A stretch of 64,000 nucleotides of DNA from CAXBMB01 sp052078155. Lineage in GTDB: Bacteria > Pseudomonadota > Alphaproteobacteria > Kiloniellales > DSM-21159. Under the pieces are notes generated by a model. The model saw only the letters and a list, made by a program, of their open reading frames with translations. It was not told the DNA's origin and made no database searches. Each line of letters starts with the position of its first letter. Positions within the stretch are counted from its first letter, which is position 1. Where the stretch lies: NCBI GenBank assembly GCA_052078155.1, contig JBQJBP010000001.1, forward strand, positions 806,001 to 870,000. Direction: 5' to 3'. Both the position numbers and the translations under genes were made by a program. Below, piece after piece: positions 16,583-24,702 of this stretch.

Positions 16583-17824
16583 TTAGTCAACGATGGCGCG
16601 GTCCAACATGGCGTGCATCAAAACGTTGCAGCCAGCGGCTAGGTCCTCTGGCGTGGCGCTTTCCGCCTCGTTGTGACTGATCCCGTCTTCGCACGGCACA
16701 AAGATCATGCCGGTCGGTGCAACACGGCTGATGTAGCAGGCGTCGTGCCCGGCACCGGAAATGATGTCCATGGAAGCAAAGCCCCCGATCTGGGAGCCGG
16801 TCCGTACCGCCTCCACACAATCCGGATCAAACGCAATGGGCGGTGAGTACCAGATTTCCTCGAGCTTCAGCTCAAGGCCGATTTCGCCGCAAATACGCTC
16901 TGATTCTGACCGCAGTTTGTCGGCCATGGCCGTCAGCTTGTCGTCATCCGGGTTGCGCAGATCCACGGCAAAGAAAACCTCGCCGGGGATGGTGTTGCGG
17001 GAGTTGGGACTGACGTTCATCAGTCCCACGGTGCTCACAGCATGCGGGGCGTCGTCCAGGGCAATCTGATTGACGGCATCAACGATGCGGGCCGCTCCCA
17101 GTAACGCATCTGCCCGGCGGTTCATGGGGGTGGTCCCCGCATGGCTTTCCCGGCCGGTCACCGTCAATTCAAACCAACGCTGGCCCTGGGCCCCTGCGAC
17201 CACACCAATGGTCTTTTCTTCAGCTTCCAGGATCGGTCCCTGCTCGATATGAGCTTCAAAGAACGCCCGGATCGGCCGTCCGCCCACAGGCTGATCGCCC
17301 ATGTAGCCAATCCGCTCCAGTTCTTCCTTCATGGTCTTGCCGTCCAGATCGGCCCGGCTGTGGCCGTATTCCAGATCAAAGACCCCTGCAAAGACACCAG
17401 ATGCCACCATCGCCGGGGCAAAGCGGCTGCCTTCTTCATTGGTCCAGACAGACAGCTCAATGGGCGCATCGGTTTCGATGCCCTTGTCATTGAGGCTGCG
17501 GACCACTTCAAGCCCGGCCAGCACACCAAAGACCCCGTCAAACTTGCCGCCAGTGGGCTGGGTATCCAGATGACTGCCTGTCATCACCGGATCCAGATCG
17601 GGGTTCTTTCCGGGACGGCGGGCAAAAATATTACCCATAGCGTCCACGGAAACAGTGCAGCCAGCCTCTTCGCACCAGCGTACGAAGAGATCCCGGCCTT
17701 CCTTATCGTCGTCGGTCAGGGCCAGACGGCAGTTGCCACCGGCAACGCCGGGACCGATCTTGGCCATTTCCATCAAGGAGTCCCAGAGACGGTCCTTGTT
17801 CACTTGCAAATTACGCGTCGACAT
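16583..17824 (-). CDS. Zn-dependent hydantoinase/carbamoylase family amidohydrolase (M20 type)
   Basis: This is probably a beta-ureidopropionase or N-carbamoyl-amino-acid hydrolase. It has 413 residues from ATG at 17824, which has AGCAGGG upstream; a TTG one codon earlier is less likely. The metal-site motifs of the family are present: TGSHLDTQPTGG, KFDGVFGVLAG, TNEEGSRFAP, FEAHIEQGPILE and ISGAGHDACYIS. The middle dimerisation domain carries VTGRESHAGTTPMNRR. Agrobacterium beta-alanine synthase and allantoate amidohydrolase belong here. It is third in the operon after preT and preA (13-bp gap). A nitrilase-type enzyme for the same reaction lies at 3.1-4.0 kb. Confidence 0.9.
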   Translation of the reverse strand: MSTRNLQVNKDRLWDSLMEMAKIGPGVAGGNCRLALTDDDKEGRDLFVRWCEEAGCTVSVDAMGNIFARRPGKNPDLDPVMTGSHLDTQPTGGKFDGVFGVLAGLEVVRSLNDKGIETDAPIELSVWTNEEGSRFAPAMVASGVFAGVFDLEYGHSRADLDGKTMKEELERIGYMGDQPVGGRPIRAFFEAHIEQGPILEAEEKTIGVVAGAQGQRWFELTVTGRESHAGTTPMNRRADALLGAARIVDAVNQIALDDAPHAVSTVGLMNVSPNSRNTIPGEVFFAVDLRNPDDDKLTAMADKLRSESERICGEIGLELKLEEIWYSPPIAFDPDCVEAVRTGSQIGGFASMDIISGAGHDACYISRVAPTGMIFVPCEDGISHNEAESATPEDLAAGCNVLMHAMLDRAIVD

Positions 17825-17837
17825 CAAAATTCCCTGC

Positions 17838-19112
17838 TTATTCTGCTGCGCTGTTCATGGGGTTGCGCGGATCTTCTGTCCAATTGAGGAAGGGCTTCCC
17901 GTTATCTTGTGGCACCATTGTGATGCAGTTGTCGACAGGACAAACGTGCGCACAGAGATTACAACCCACGCATTCATCATTCACCACTTCATAGCGGCGG
18001 TCCCCATCGACCCGACCGGCGGTGATGGCCTGATGGGAGGTATCCTCACAGGCAATGTGGCAAAGGCCACACTTGATGCAGAGATCCTGATTGATCAGCG
18101 CTTTGGTTTCGAAGTTGATGTTCAGGTACTTCCAGTCCGTCACATTGGGAACGGCCCTGCCCTGGAAATCAGCCAGCGTGGCGTAGCCCTTGCTGTCCAT
18201 CCAGTTGCTCAGGCCATCGACCATGTCTTCGACGATGCGGAACCCGTAGTGCATGGCCGCGGTGCACACCTGCACCGTGCCGCTGTTGAGCGAGATGAAC
18301 TCTGCCGCGTCGCGCCAGGTTTCCACCCCGCCGATGCCGGAAATGGGAATGTTCCGGCATTCCGGATCACGGGCAATTTCCGCCACCATGTTCAGGGCAA
18401 TGGGTTTGACCGCCGGGCCGCAATAGCCCCCGTGGGTGCCCTTGCCGTCGACCGTCGGTGTCGGGGCCATGACATCCAGATCAATGGAGGCGATGGAGTT
18501 GATGGTGTTGATCAGACTGACCGCATCGGCCCCGCCATTCACCGCAGCCCGGGCTGACATCAGAATGTTGGAGATGTTGGGCGTCAGTTTGACGATGGTC
18601 GGCATGGTGGAGTGTTCTTTGCACCAGCGGGTAACCATCTCAACATATTCGGGCACCTGGCCAACCGCTGCGCCCATGCCCCGCTCGCTCATGCCATGCG
18701 GGCAGCCAAAGTTCAGTTCAATCCCGTCAGCGCCGGTATCGGCGATCTTCTCCAGAATGTTTTTCCAGTTGTCTTCTTCGCACGGCACCATCAGGGAGAT
18801 GACAATGGCCCGGTCCGGCCAGTCCTTCTTCACCTGGCGGATTTCCTCCAGGTTCACTTCCAGCGGCCGGTCAGAAATCAGCTCGATGTTGTTAAAGCCG
18901 GCCATGCGCCGGTCACCGTAAGGCACGGCGCCGTAACGCGAGGACACGTTCACAACAGGCGGATCTTCGCCCAGGGTCTTCCAGACCACCCCGCCCCAGC
19001 CCGCTTCAAAGGCCCGGACAACGTTATAGGCTTTGTCTGTGGGCGGCGCCGAGGCCAACCAGAAAGGGTTGGGACTCTTAATGCCGATAAAGTTGGTTGA
19101 TAAGTCAGCCAT
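17838..19112 (-). CDS. preA: NAD-dependent dihydropyrimidine dehydrogenase, catalytic/Fe-S subunit PreA
   Basis: PreA with PreT reduces uracil or thymine to the dihydro form, step 1 of reductive pyrimidine breakdown. The 424-residue cytoplasmic protein has an N-terminal dihydroorotate-dehydrogenase-like FMN barrel, with NPFWLASAPPTDK, ELNFGCPHGMSERGMGAAVG, VKLTPNISNI and ISGIGGVETWRDA. Two C-terminal [4Fe-4S] motifs follow: CIKCGLCHIACEDTSH and CVGCNLCAHVCPVDNC. GGGAGGGTCAA precedes the ATG, and the gap to preT is 11 bp. Length and order match E. coli PreA (YeiA). Confidence 0.96.
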   Translation of the reverse strand: MADLSTNFIGIKSPNPFWLASAPPTDKAYNVVRAFEAGWGGVVWKTLGEDPPVVNVSSRYGAVPYGDRRMAGFNNIELISDRPLEVNLEEIRQVKKDWPDRAIVISLMVPCEEDNWKNILEKIADTGADGIELNFGCPHGMSERGMGAAVGQVPEYVEMVTRWCKEHSTMPTIVKLTPNISNILMSARAAVNGGADAVSLINTINSIASIDLDVMAPTPTVDGKGTHGGYCGPAVKPIALNMVAEIARDPECRNIPISGIGGVETWRDAAEFISLNSGTVQVCTAAMHYGFRIVEDMVDGLSNWMDSKGYATLADFQGRAVPNVTDWKYLNINFETKALINQDLCIKCGLCHIACEDTSHQAITAGRVDGDRRYEVVNDECVGCNLCAHVCPVDNCITMVPQDNGKPFLNWTEDPRNPMNSAAE

Positions 19113-19123
19113 TTGACCCTCCC

Positions 19124-20473
19124 TTAAGCTTGCAAGAAGCGGTTGATGGATTCAGCAGCCAGCTTGCCGTCCTGAACGGCAGCCACTGTCAGGTCTTCCC
19201 CGCCAACAACGCAGTCTCCCCCAGCCCAGACATCGGGTAGAGAAGAGTGTCGCTCTTCATTGACGGCAATGCGACCTTTTTCCAGTTCAACCATCTCAGC
19301 GCCGCTGCCATTGAGCGGATCAGCCAGGAAGGTTTGGCCAATGGCCTTGAACACCATATCCACCTGCAGGGTGAAGCGGTCTCCGGTCCCTGCCAGACGC
19401 CCGTCAGCGTCCAGTTGGGTGTATTCCAGCTCAATCTCCTTGACCTGACCCTTGTGGCCATGCAGCGCCACGGGCATGGCCCAGTGCTTGATCTTTACGC
19501 CATTCAGCTGGGCAAATTCCTGTTCATGCCCTGTGGCTGACATGTTGTCCGCCCCACGACGATAAGCCAGGGTCACGTCTTCTGCGCCCAGACGACGGGC
19601 CTGAACGGCTGCGTCGATGGCGGTGTTGCCGCCCCCGATGACCACAACTTTCCGGCCCACCGGCAATTGGGACAGATCATCGGACTGTCGCAGATCCCGA
19701 ATGAAATCGACCGCGTTGATCACACCCTCAAGATTTTCATTTTCCAGATTAAGCGCATTGACCCCGGCATGGCCCATGCCCAGGAACACCGCGTCATAAT
19801 CCCGGCGCAGGTCGCTCAGACTGTAGTCACGCCCCAGAGCCTGATTGTTGCGGATCTCAATCCCGCCAACGCCCAGAATGAACTCCAGTTCCTTCTGAGC
19901 AAAGGAATCAGGCACCTTGTAAGCCGCAATGCCGTATTCATTCAGGCCGCCGGCCTTCTCCTTGGCTTCCAGCACCACAACCTTGTGACCATAGGTCGCC
20001 AGACGATGGGCGCAGGCCATACCAGCCGGTCCGCCGCCGACAACTGCAACTGTCTTACCGGTTTCCGGCGCGCGGCTAAAAGGCTGCTCTCCGGTCGCCA
20101 TCAGGCCGTCCACGGCATAACGCTGCAGCAGGCCAATCTGAACCGGCTTGTTTTCCTGAGCGGTGCGCACACAGGCTTCCTGGCAGAGGATTTCCGTCGG
20201 GCAGACGCGGGCACAGGCCCCGCCCATGATGTTCTCGTTCAGAATATCCATGGCAGACCCGCGCACGTTGTCGCTGGCGATCTTGCGAATGAAAGACGGG
20301 ATATCAATGCCGGTGGGACAGGCTTCAACGCAGGGCGCATCGAAGCAATAGTGACAGCGACTGGCTTCAATCACCGCAGATTTGCGGTCCAGCGGCGGGT
20401 GAACATCAGAGAAGTTCTCCGCATACTGGTCGAAGGACAGACGCCCAGACTCGATGTCCGGGTGGTCAGTCAT
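19124..20473 (-). CDS. preT: NAD-dependent dihydropyrimidine dehydrogenase subunit PreT
   Basis: PreT takes electrons from NADH and passes them to PreA. ATG at 20473 has a good AGAGGAAG ribosome site and gives 449 residues; the open frame to 20560 lacks one. The N-terminal Fe-S domain has CHYCFDAPCVEACPTGIDI and GACARVCPTEILCQEACV. The FAD-binding Rossmann motif VAVVGGGPAGMACAHRLA and the NAD-binding VVVIGGGNTAIDAAVQARRL follow. The closing AGGDCVVGGEDLTVAAVQDG is typical of GltD-like flavoproteins. It is first in the preT-preA-carbamoylase operon, divergent from a RutR-like gene. Confidence 0.96.
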   Translation of the reverse strand: MTDHPDIESGRLSFDQYAENFSDVHPPLDRKSAVIEASRCHYCFDAPCVEACPTGIDIPSFIRKIASDNVRGSAMDILNENIMGGACARVCPTEILCQEACVRTAQENKPVQIGLLQRYAVDGLMATGEQPFSRAPETGKTVAVVGGGPAGMACAHRLATYGHKVVVLEAKEKAGGLNEYGIAAYKVPDSFAQKELEFILGVGGIEIRNNQALGRDYSLSDLRRDYDAVFLGMGHAGVNALNLENENLEGVINAVDFIRDLRQSDDLSQLPVGRKVVVIGGGNTAIDAAVQARRLGAEDVTLAYRRGADNMSATGHEQEFAQLNGVKIKHWAMPVALHGHKGQVKEIELEYTQLDADGRLAGTGDRFTLQVDMVFKAIGQTFLADPLNGSGAEMVELEKGRIAVNEERHSSLPDVWAGGDCVVGGEDLTVAAVQDGKLAAESINRFLQA

Positions 20474-20596
20474 GGGACTTCCTCTACTCTCTACCTGTTT
20501 GAGCCAACCTTCTTCGGTGGCTCTTCTTACTTGTGACGGGACAGAACGTTGCTGAAACACCGTCTTTTTGTTGTTATTTGTTACGGTAGCTATTTT

Positions 20597-20612
20597 CTGA
20601 CCACACGGTCAA
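20597..20612. promoter_or_regulatory. RutR-box operator between preT and the RutR-like gene
   Basis: CTGACC-ACAC-GGTCAA is a near-perfect inverted repeat. On the minus strand it reads TTGACC-GTGT-GGTCAG, which fits both half-sites of the E. coli RutR consensus (TTGACC-N4-GGTCAA) with one mismatch. It lies 124 bp upstream of preT and 63 bp upstream of the regulator's GTG start, in a 201-bp AT-richer gap with no other feature. Confidence 0.7.
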
Positions 20613-20674
20613 GATTTTAATGTTATAGGTAAATCTCTGCGCCTGAAGGCAGACAAAAACTGGAGACACCAGCG

Positions 20675-21361
20675 GTGACGAGCGTCCGAAAAAAGCCAAC
20701 AAAATCAGCCAGAGAAAGCCTGATAGGCGCCTCCAGTGACAAGAATGGTTCCCCGGGACGCATTCGCGAAAGGAATCGACAGAAAATCCTGGAAGCCGCT
20801 GAGCAGGTATTCGCCGAAAAGGGATTTTCCGGGGCCACGACCCAGGCCATTGCCGCCCTTTCTGACCTGCCAAAAGCCAACGTGCACTACTATTTCGGCA
20901 CCAAAGCTGCGCTCTACAAAGCCGTGATAGCCAACATTCTCGACCTCTGGCTGAGTGCCACCAACGACCTGGAAGCCGAATCAAACCCCCGCGAAGCCAT
21001 GGAAGCTTACATCCGGGCAAAGGTTGATCTGTCCCGGAACCGGCCGCTGGCCTCCCGCATCTTCGCCAATGAAGTCATTTCCGGGTCCCCGGTGATCAAA
21101 GACGTGCTGCGGACGGAACTTCGGGACTGGGTAAAGGAAAAACGCGCCGTCATGACCCGCTGGGCCAACGACGGCTTGATGGATCCGGTAGATCCGGTTC
21201 ATCTGCTGTTCATGATCTGGGCTGCCACCCAGACCTACGCCGACTTCGAAAGCCAGATCACCGCTGTTCTGGATGACCAGCCCATGGAAAGTGACGATTT
21301 CGACCGGGCTGCCGACACCATCGTTCACGTCATTCTCAAGGGCTGTGGCATCGCCAGATAG
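20675..21361 (+). CDS. RutR-like TetR family regulator of pyrimidine catabolism
   Basis: The 228-residue protein starts at GTG, with TGGAGACACC upstream. The TetR HTH lies at about residues 30-80: RQKILEAAEQVFAEKGFSGA, then TTQAIAALSDLPKANVHYYF and GTKAALYKAVI. The C-terminal domain resembles E. coli RutR over its length. Shared landmarks are ILDLWL, EAYIRAKVDLSRNRPLASRI, a PVDPVHLLFMIWAATQTYADF stretch near residues 170-190, and a final VILKGC. RutR binds uracil or thymine and controls pyrimidine breakdown genes. RutR-like boxes lie in its own promoter and upstream of dihydropyrimidinase. The name RutR is by similarity; effector and sign of control are inferred. Confidence 0.88.
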   Translation: MTSVRKKPTKSARESLIGASSDKNGSPGRIRERNRQKILEAAEQVFAEKGFSGATTQAIAALSDLPKANVHYYFGTKAALYKAVIANILDLWLSATNDLEAESNPREAMEAYIRAKVDLSRNRPLASRIFANEVISGSPVIKDVLRTELRDWVKEKRAVMTRWANDGLMDPVDPVHLLFMIWAATQTYADFESQITAVLDDQPMESDDFDRAADTIVHVILKGCGIAR

Positions 21362-21641
21362 CTGGCTCCCGGCCCCCCTCTCCTTTTTTACGGGCCAATC
21401 CAAAGCCCAGATCCCGATATCAAAGGCTCGCACTGACCTGCGGCGACACTCCCGCTCAGCCGTGTGATCCCGCTGCCTTGTCCGCGACGCACCATCTCCT
21501 GCGCCCCCCGACAAAATCAGGGCCAGAAACCGGCCCTATGACACCTTGTCACAGCTGCCATGTCTCCTACGGACAGAATTAATCAAGGCTTTGAAATATA
21601 TGTAAATACCAACGATGTTGAGAGGCAGTCGCAATTACCTG

Positions 21642-21715
21642 ACTAAATTAGTCTGGATTAGGCCTTGATAAAGCCGATCAAATACGCCTAATAAATCCTA
21701 CTGATTTAGTCTGGA
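21642..21715 (+). promoter_or_regulatory. Paired direct repeats, candidate Rrf2 operators
   Basis: ACTAAATTAGTCTGGATT (from 21642) and ACTGATTTAGTCTGGAAT (from 21700) share 15 of 18 bases and are spaced 58 bp apart. The first contains the palindrome ACTAA-A-TTAGT. The second abuts the regulator's start codon, as expected for autorepression. The rest of the 354-bp gap after the TetR gene (21362-21641) holds no gene that I can support. Confidence 0.5.
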
Positions 21716-22213
21716 ATGAAAAAAATGTTCCGCCTGAACCGCTTAACCGACTATGCCGTGGTTGTAATGGCCCAGATGGCCCAGCAGTCAGACCGGCTGC
21801 GCCCCACTGTTCAGATCGCAGAAGGGACCGGTGTGCCCTTGCCGACCGTGTCCAAGCTGATGAACACCCTGGCCCATGCCGGCCTGGTAGAATCTCATCG
21901 CGGCGCCAACGGTGGTTACCGCATCACCCGTCCGGCGGATCAGATCCTGGTGTCTGAGATCATTCAGGCCATTGAAGGCCCGATCGCTCTGACAGCTTGT
22001 GTTGACGGTGCCGACGACGCCTGTTCCTCCCAGTCTTTCTGCCCCATGAGCGGCAACTGGAACAAGGTCAACCAGGCCATCGAAGAAGCGTTGCAAACGG
22101 TCACTTTGAAAGATATGACCCCCAGCTTCATGGACTTCACGGCCCCGGATCCCTGCGACCAGGAAACAACCGGACAGGTGAACAGGAAATCAAATCAGGC
22201 AGCAGCCTCCTAA
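21716..22213 (+). CDS. Rrf2 family regulator of the SUF operon
   Basis: The 165-residue winged-HTH protein belongs to the Rrf2/IscR family and controls Fe-S cluster assembly genes. The N-terminus FRLNRLTDYAVVVMAQMAQQ and the recognition region GVPLPTVSKLMNTLAHAGLV are diagnostic, followed by the wing SHRGANGGYRI. Three cysteines with spacing C-x7-C-x5-C (ACVDGADDAC, then SFCPM) are placed like the cluster ligands of IscR. The protein probably senses Fe-S status. ATG at 21716 was used; ATG at 21725 is possible. It lies 128 bp upstream of sufB. The paired repeats in front suggest autoregulation. Confidence 0.92.
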   Translation: MKKMFRLNRLTDYAVVVMAQMAQQSDRLRPTVQIAEGTGVPLPTVSKLMNTLAHAGLVESHRGANGGYRITRPADQILVSEIIQAIEGPIALTACVDGADDACSSQSFCPMSGNWNKVNQAIEEALQTVTLKDMTPSFMDFTAPDPCDQETTGQVNRKSNQAAAS

Positions 22214-22341
22214 ACAGAGGTCATCGGCAAAACGAGCGCTGCATTCTGTGAGATCTGGCTGACAAGCCAACTCAAACAAAATGAGTAAGACCGCCCTTTC
22301 CTGTCGGATGGGGCCGGTTGGAGAGAAAGAAAGTAAAGGCC

Positions 22342-23796
22342 ATGGTGGCAACGACAGAAACCGTCGATCAGGTCCAGTCTCTGGGCGAGAAGTACAAGTA
22401 CGGTTTTGTGACAGACATTGAGACGGAAACCGCGCCCAAAGGTTTGAGCGAGGACACCATCCGTTTCATCTCCGCCAAGAAACAGGAACCCGAGTGGATG
22501 CTGGAACGGCGCCTGAAGGCCTACCGTCACTGGCTGACCATGCCGGAACCGCAGTGGGCCAAGCTGGACTTCCCGGCCATCGATTATCAGGATTCCTACT
22601 ACTACTCTGCGCCCAAGAGCGATGATGACCGTCCCAAGTCGCTGGACGAAGTCGATCCCAAGCTGCTGGAAACTTACGAAAAGCTGGGCATTCCCCTGAA
22701 AGAACAGGAAATGCTGGCCGGGGTTGCCGTGGACGCCGTGTTTGACAGCGTGTCCGTTGCCACCACGTTCAAGAAGAACCTGGAGGCTGTCGGGGTCATC
22801 TTCTGTTCCATTTCAGAAGCCATTCAGGAACATCCGGAGCTGGTGAAAAAGTACCTGGGCTCTGTGGTGCCCCAGTCTGACAACAAACACGCCTGCCTGA
22901 ACTCTGCGGTCTTTACCGACGGTTCTTTTGTCTACATTCCACCGGGCGTGCGCTGCCCCATGGAACTGTCCACCTACTTCCGCATCAACGCTGAAAACAC
23001 AGGCCAGTTCGAGCGCACCCTGATCATTGCCGACAAAGGCAGCTACGTCAGCTATCTGGAAGGCTGCACGGCCCCCCAGCGGGACGAAAATCAGCTGCAT
23101 GCCGCCATTGTTGAACTGATCGCGCTGGATGACGCGGAAATCAAGTACTCCACCGTGCAGAACTGGTACCCCGGCGACGAAAACGGGGTGGGCGGCATCT
23201 ACAATTTTGTCACCAAACGGGGCCTCTGCGCCGGCAAGAACTCCAAGATTTCCTGGACCCAGGTGGAAACCGGCTCTGCGATCACCTGGAAATACCCCAG
23301 TTGTGTTCTCAAAGGCGACAACTCCGTCGGGGAGTTCTACTCCATCGCCATCACCAACAACTGCCAGCAGGCTGACACCGGCACCAAGATGATCCACCTG
23401 GGCAAGAACACCTCTTCCCGGATCATCTCCAAAGGCATATCCGCCGGTCGGTCCGCTCAAACCTATCGCGGACTGGTCAAAGTCAACAAGCGGGCAGAAG
23501 GCGCAAAGAACTACACGCAGTGTGATTCCCTGCTGATTGGCAGTGATTGCGCCGCGCACACGGTCCCTTACATCGAAAACAGCAACCGCTCGGCCCAGGT
23601 GGCGCATGAAGCCACCACGTCGCGCATTTCAGAAGACCAGCTCTTTTACTGCCGCCAGCGTGGCATCGGCGAAGAAGACGCCGTGGCCCTGGTGGTCAAC
23701 GGCTTCTGCCGGGAAGTTCTGCAACAGCTCCCCATGGAATTCGCTGTGGAAGCACAAAAGCTGGTCGGCATCAGCCTTGAAGGCTCTGTAGGTTAA
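22342..23796 (+). CDS. sufB: Fe-S cluster assembly scaffold SufB
   Basis: SufB is the scaffold subunit of the SufBCD complex that builds [4Fe-4S] clusters. The protein has 484 residues from ATG at 22342, preceded by AAAGG; a TTG eight codons earlier has no ribosome site. Typical blocks are EPEWMLERRLKAYRHW, CPMELSTYFRINAENTGQFE, EGCTAPQRDENQLHAAIVEL, YSTVQNWYPGDENG and SRISEDQLFYCRQRGIGEED. The conserved catalytic-region cysteine lies in the last of these. The suf genes from here to sufA run in one direction with short gaps or overlaps. Confidence 0.97.
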   Translation: MVATTETVDQVQSLGEKYKYGFVTDIETETAPKGLSEDTIRFISAKKQEPEWMLERRLKAYRHWLTMPEPQWAKLDFPAIDYQDSYYYSAPKSDDDRPKSLDEVDPKLLETYEKLGIPLKEQEMLAGVAVDAVFDSVSVATTFKKNLEAVGVIFCSISEAIQEHPELVKKYLGSVVPQSDNKHACLNSAVFTDGSFVYIPPGVRCPMELSTYFRINAENTGQFERTLIIADKGSYVSYLEGCTAPQRDENQLHAAIVELIALDDAEIKYSTVQNWYPGDENGVGGIYNFVTKRGLCAGKNSKISWTQVETGSAITWKYPSCVLKGDNSVGEFYSIAITNNCQQADTGTKMIHLGKNTSSRIISKGISAGRSAQTYRGLVKVNKRAEGAKNYTQCDSLLIGSDCAAHTVPYIENSNRSAQVAHEATTSRISEDQLFYCRQRGIGEEDAVALVVNGFCREVLQQLPMEFAVEAQKLVGISLEGSVG

Positions 23797-23814
23797 GAAG
23801 TTAGAGAAGAAATC

Positions 23815-24570
23815 ATGTCTAACCTTTTGGAAATCAATAATTTGAAAGCCTCTGTCGATGACAAGGCTATTCTACAGGGCATCAACCTGACGATCCGTCC
23901 GGGAGAGGTTCACGCCATCATGGGACCCAACGGGTCCGGCAAATCCACCCTGTCCCATGTACTGACAGGCCGGGATGGCTATGACGTCAGTGAAGGTGAG
24001 GTGCTGTTCAAAGGCAAGGAACTGCTGGACATGGAGCCGGAAGACCGGGCGGGTGAAGGCATCTTCCTGGCATTCCAGTATCCGGTGGAAATTCCCGGTG
24101 TTCCCAACACCACCTTCCTGAAAGAAGCCGTCAACGCCTGCCGCAAATATCGGGGCGAAGACGAGCTGGATGCCATGCAGTTCGTCAAGATGGCCCGTGC
24201 CAAGGTGAAAGAGCTGGGCATGCGCGATGAGTTTCTGAAACGGCCGGTTAACGTCGGGTTTTCCGGTGGCGAGAAGAAACGCAACGAAATGCTGCAGATG
24301 GCGCTTCTGGAGCCCAGCCTGGCCATTCTCGATGAAACGGACTCCGGTCTGGACATTGACGCCCTGCGGGCCGTTGCAGATGGCGTCAACGCCCTGCGCA
24401 GCCCGGACCGGGGCATGCTGGTGATCACCCACTATCAGCGCCTGCTGGATTACATTGTTCCCGATGTGGTGCATGTCCTGTCCAAGGGCCGCATCGTTTT
24501 GTCAGGCGGGCCGGAACTGGCCCACGAGTTGGAGAAGAAGGGCTACGCCGACATTGTGAACGCCGCCTGA
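23815..24570 (+). CDS. sufC: Fe-S cluster assembly ATPase SufC
   Basis: This 251-residue ABC-type ATPase drives SufB-SufD conformational change. Walker A is GPNGSGKST (37-45). The signature is FSGGEKKRNEMLQMALLEPS, with the family-specific KKRNE rather than the usual Q-rich form. Walker B is LAILDETDSGLD and the switch histidine lies in VITHYQRLLDYI. These variations are diagnostic for SufC against transport ATPases. It starts 18 bp after sufB. The 132-bp gap to sufD is the longest inside the sufBCDSUT run. Confidence 0.97.
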   Translation: MSNLLEINNLKASVDDKAILQGINLTIRPGEVHAIMGPNGSGKSTLSHVLTGRDGYDVSEGEVLFKGKELLDMEPEDRAGEGIFLAFQYPVEIPGVPNTTFLKEAVNACRKYRGEDELDAMQFVKMARAKVKELGMRDEFLKRPVNVGFSGGEKKRNEMLQMALLEPSLAILDETDSGLDIDALRAVADGVNALRSPDRGMLVITHYQRLLDYIVPDVVHVLSKGRIVLSGGPELAHELEKKGYADIVNAA

Positions 24571-24702
24571 GGCAGCGCTCCATTTCTTTGCCCCCAGGCA
24601 GCCAAAAGCTGCTTTGAAGTGTTTGAGACAGACCCCGCTGGCACCGTAGCAGACGACTTAAGGATGCAGAGGTTCAGCGGGTGAAAGTAAAGGCGAACGA
24701 CC

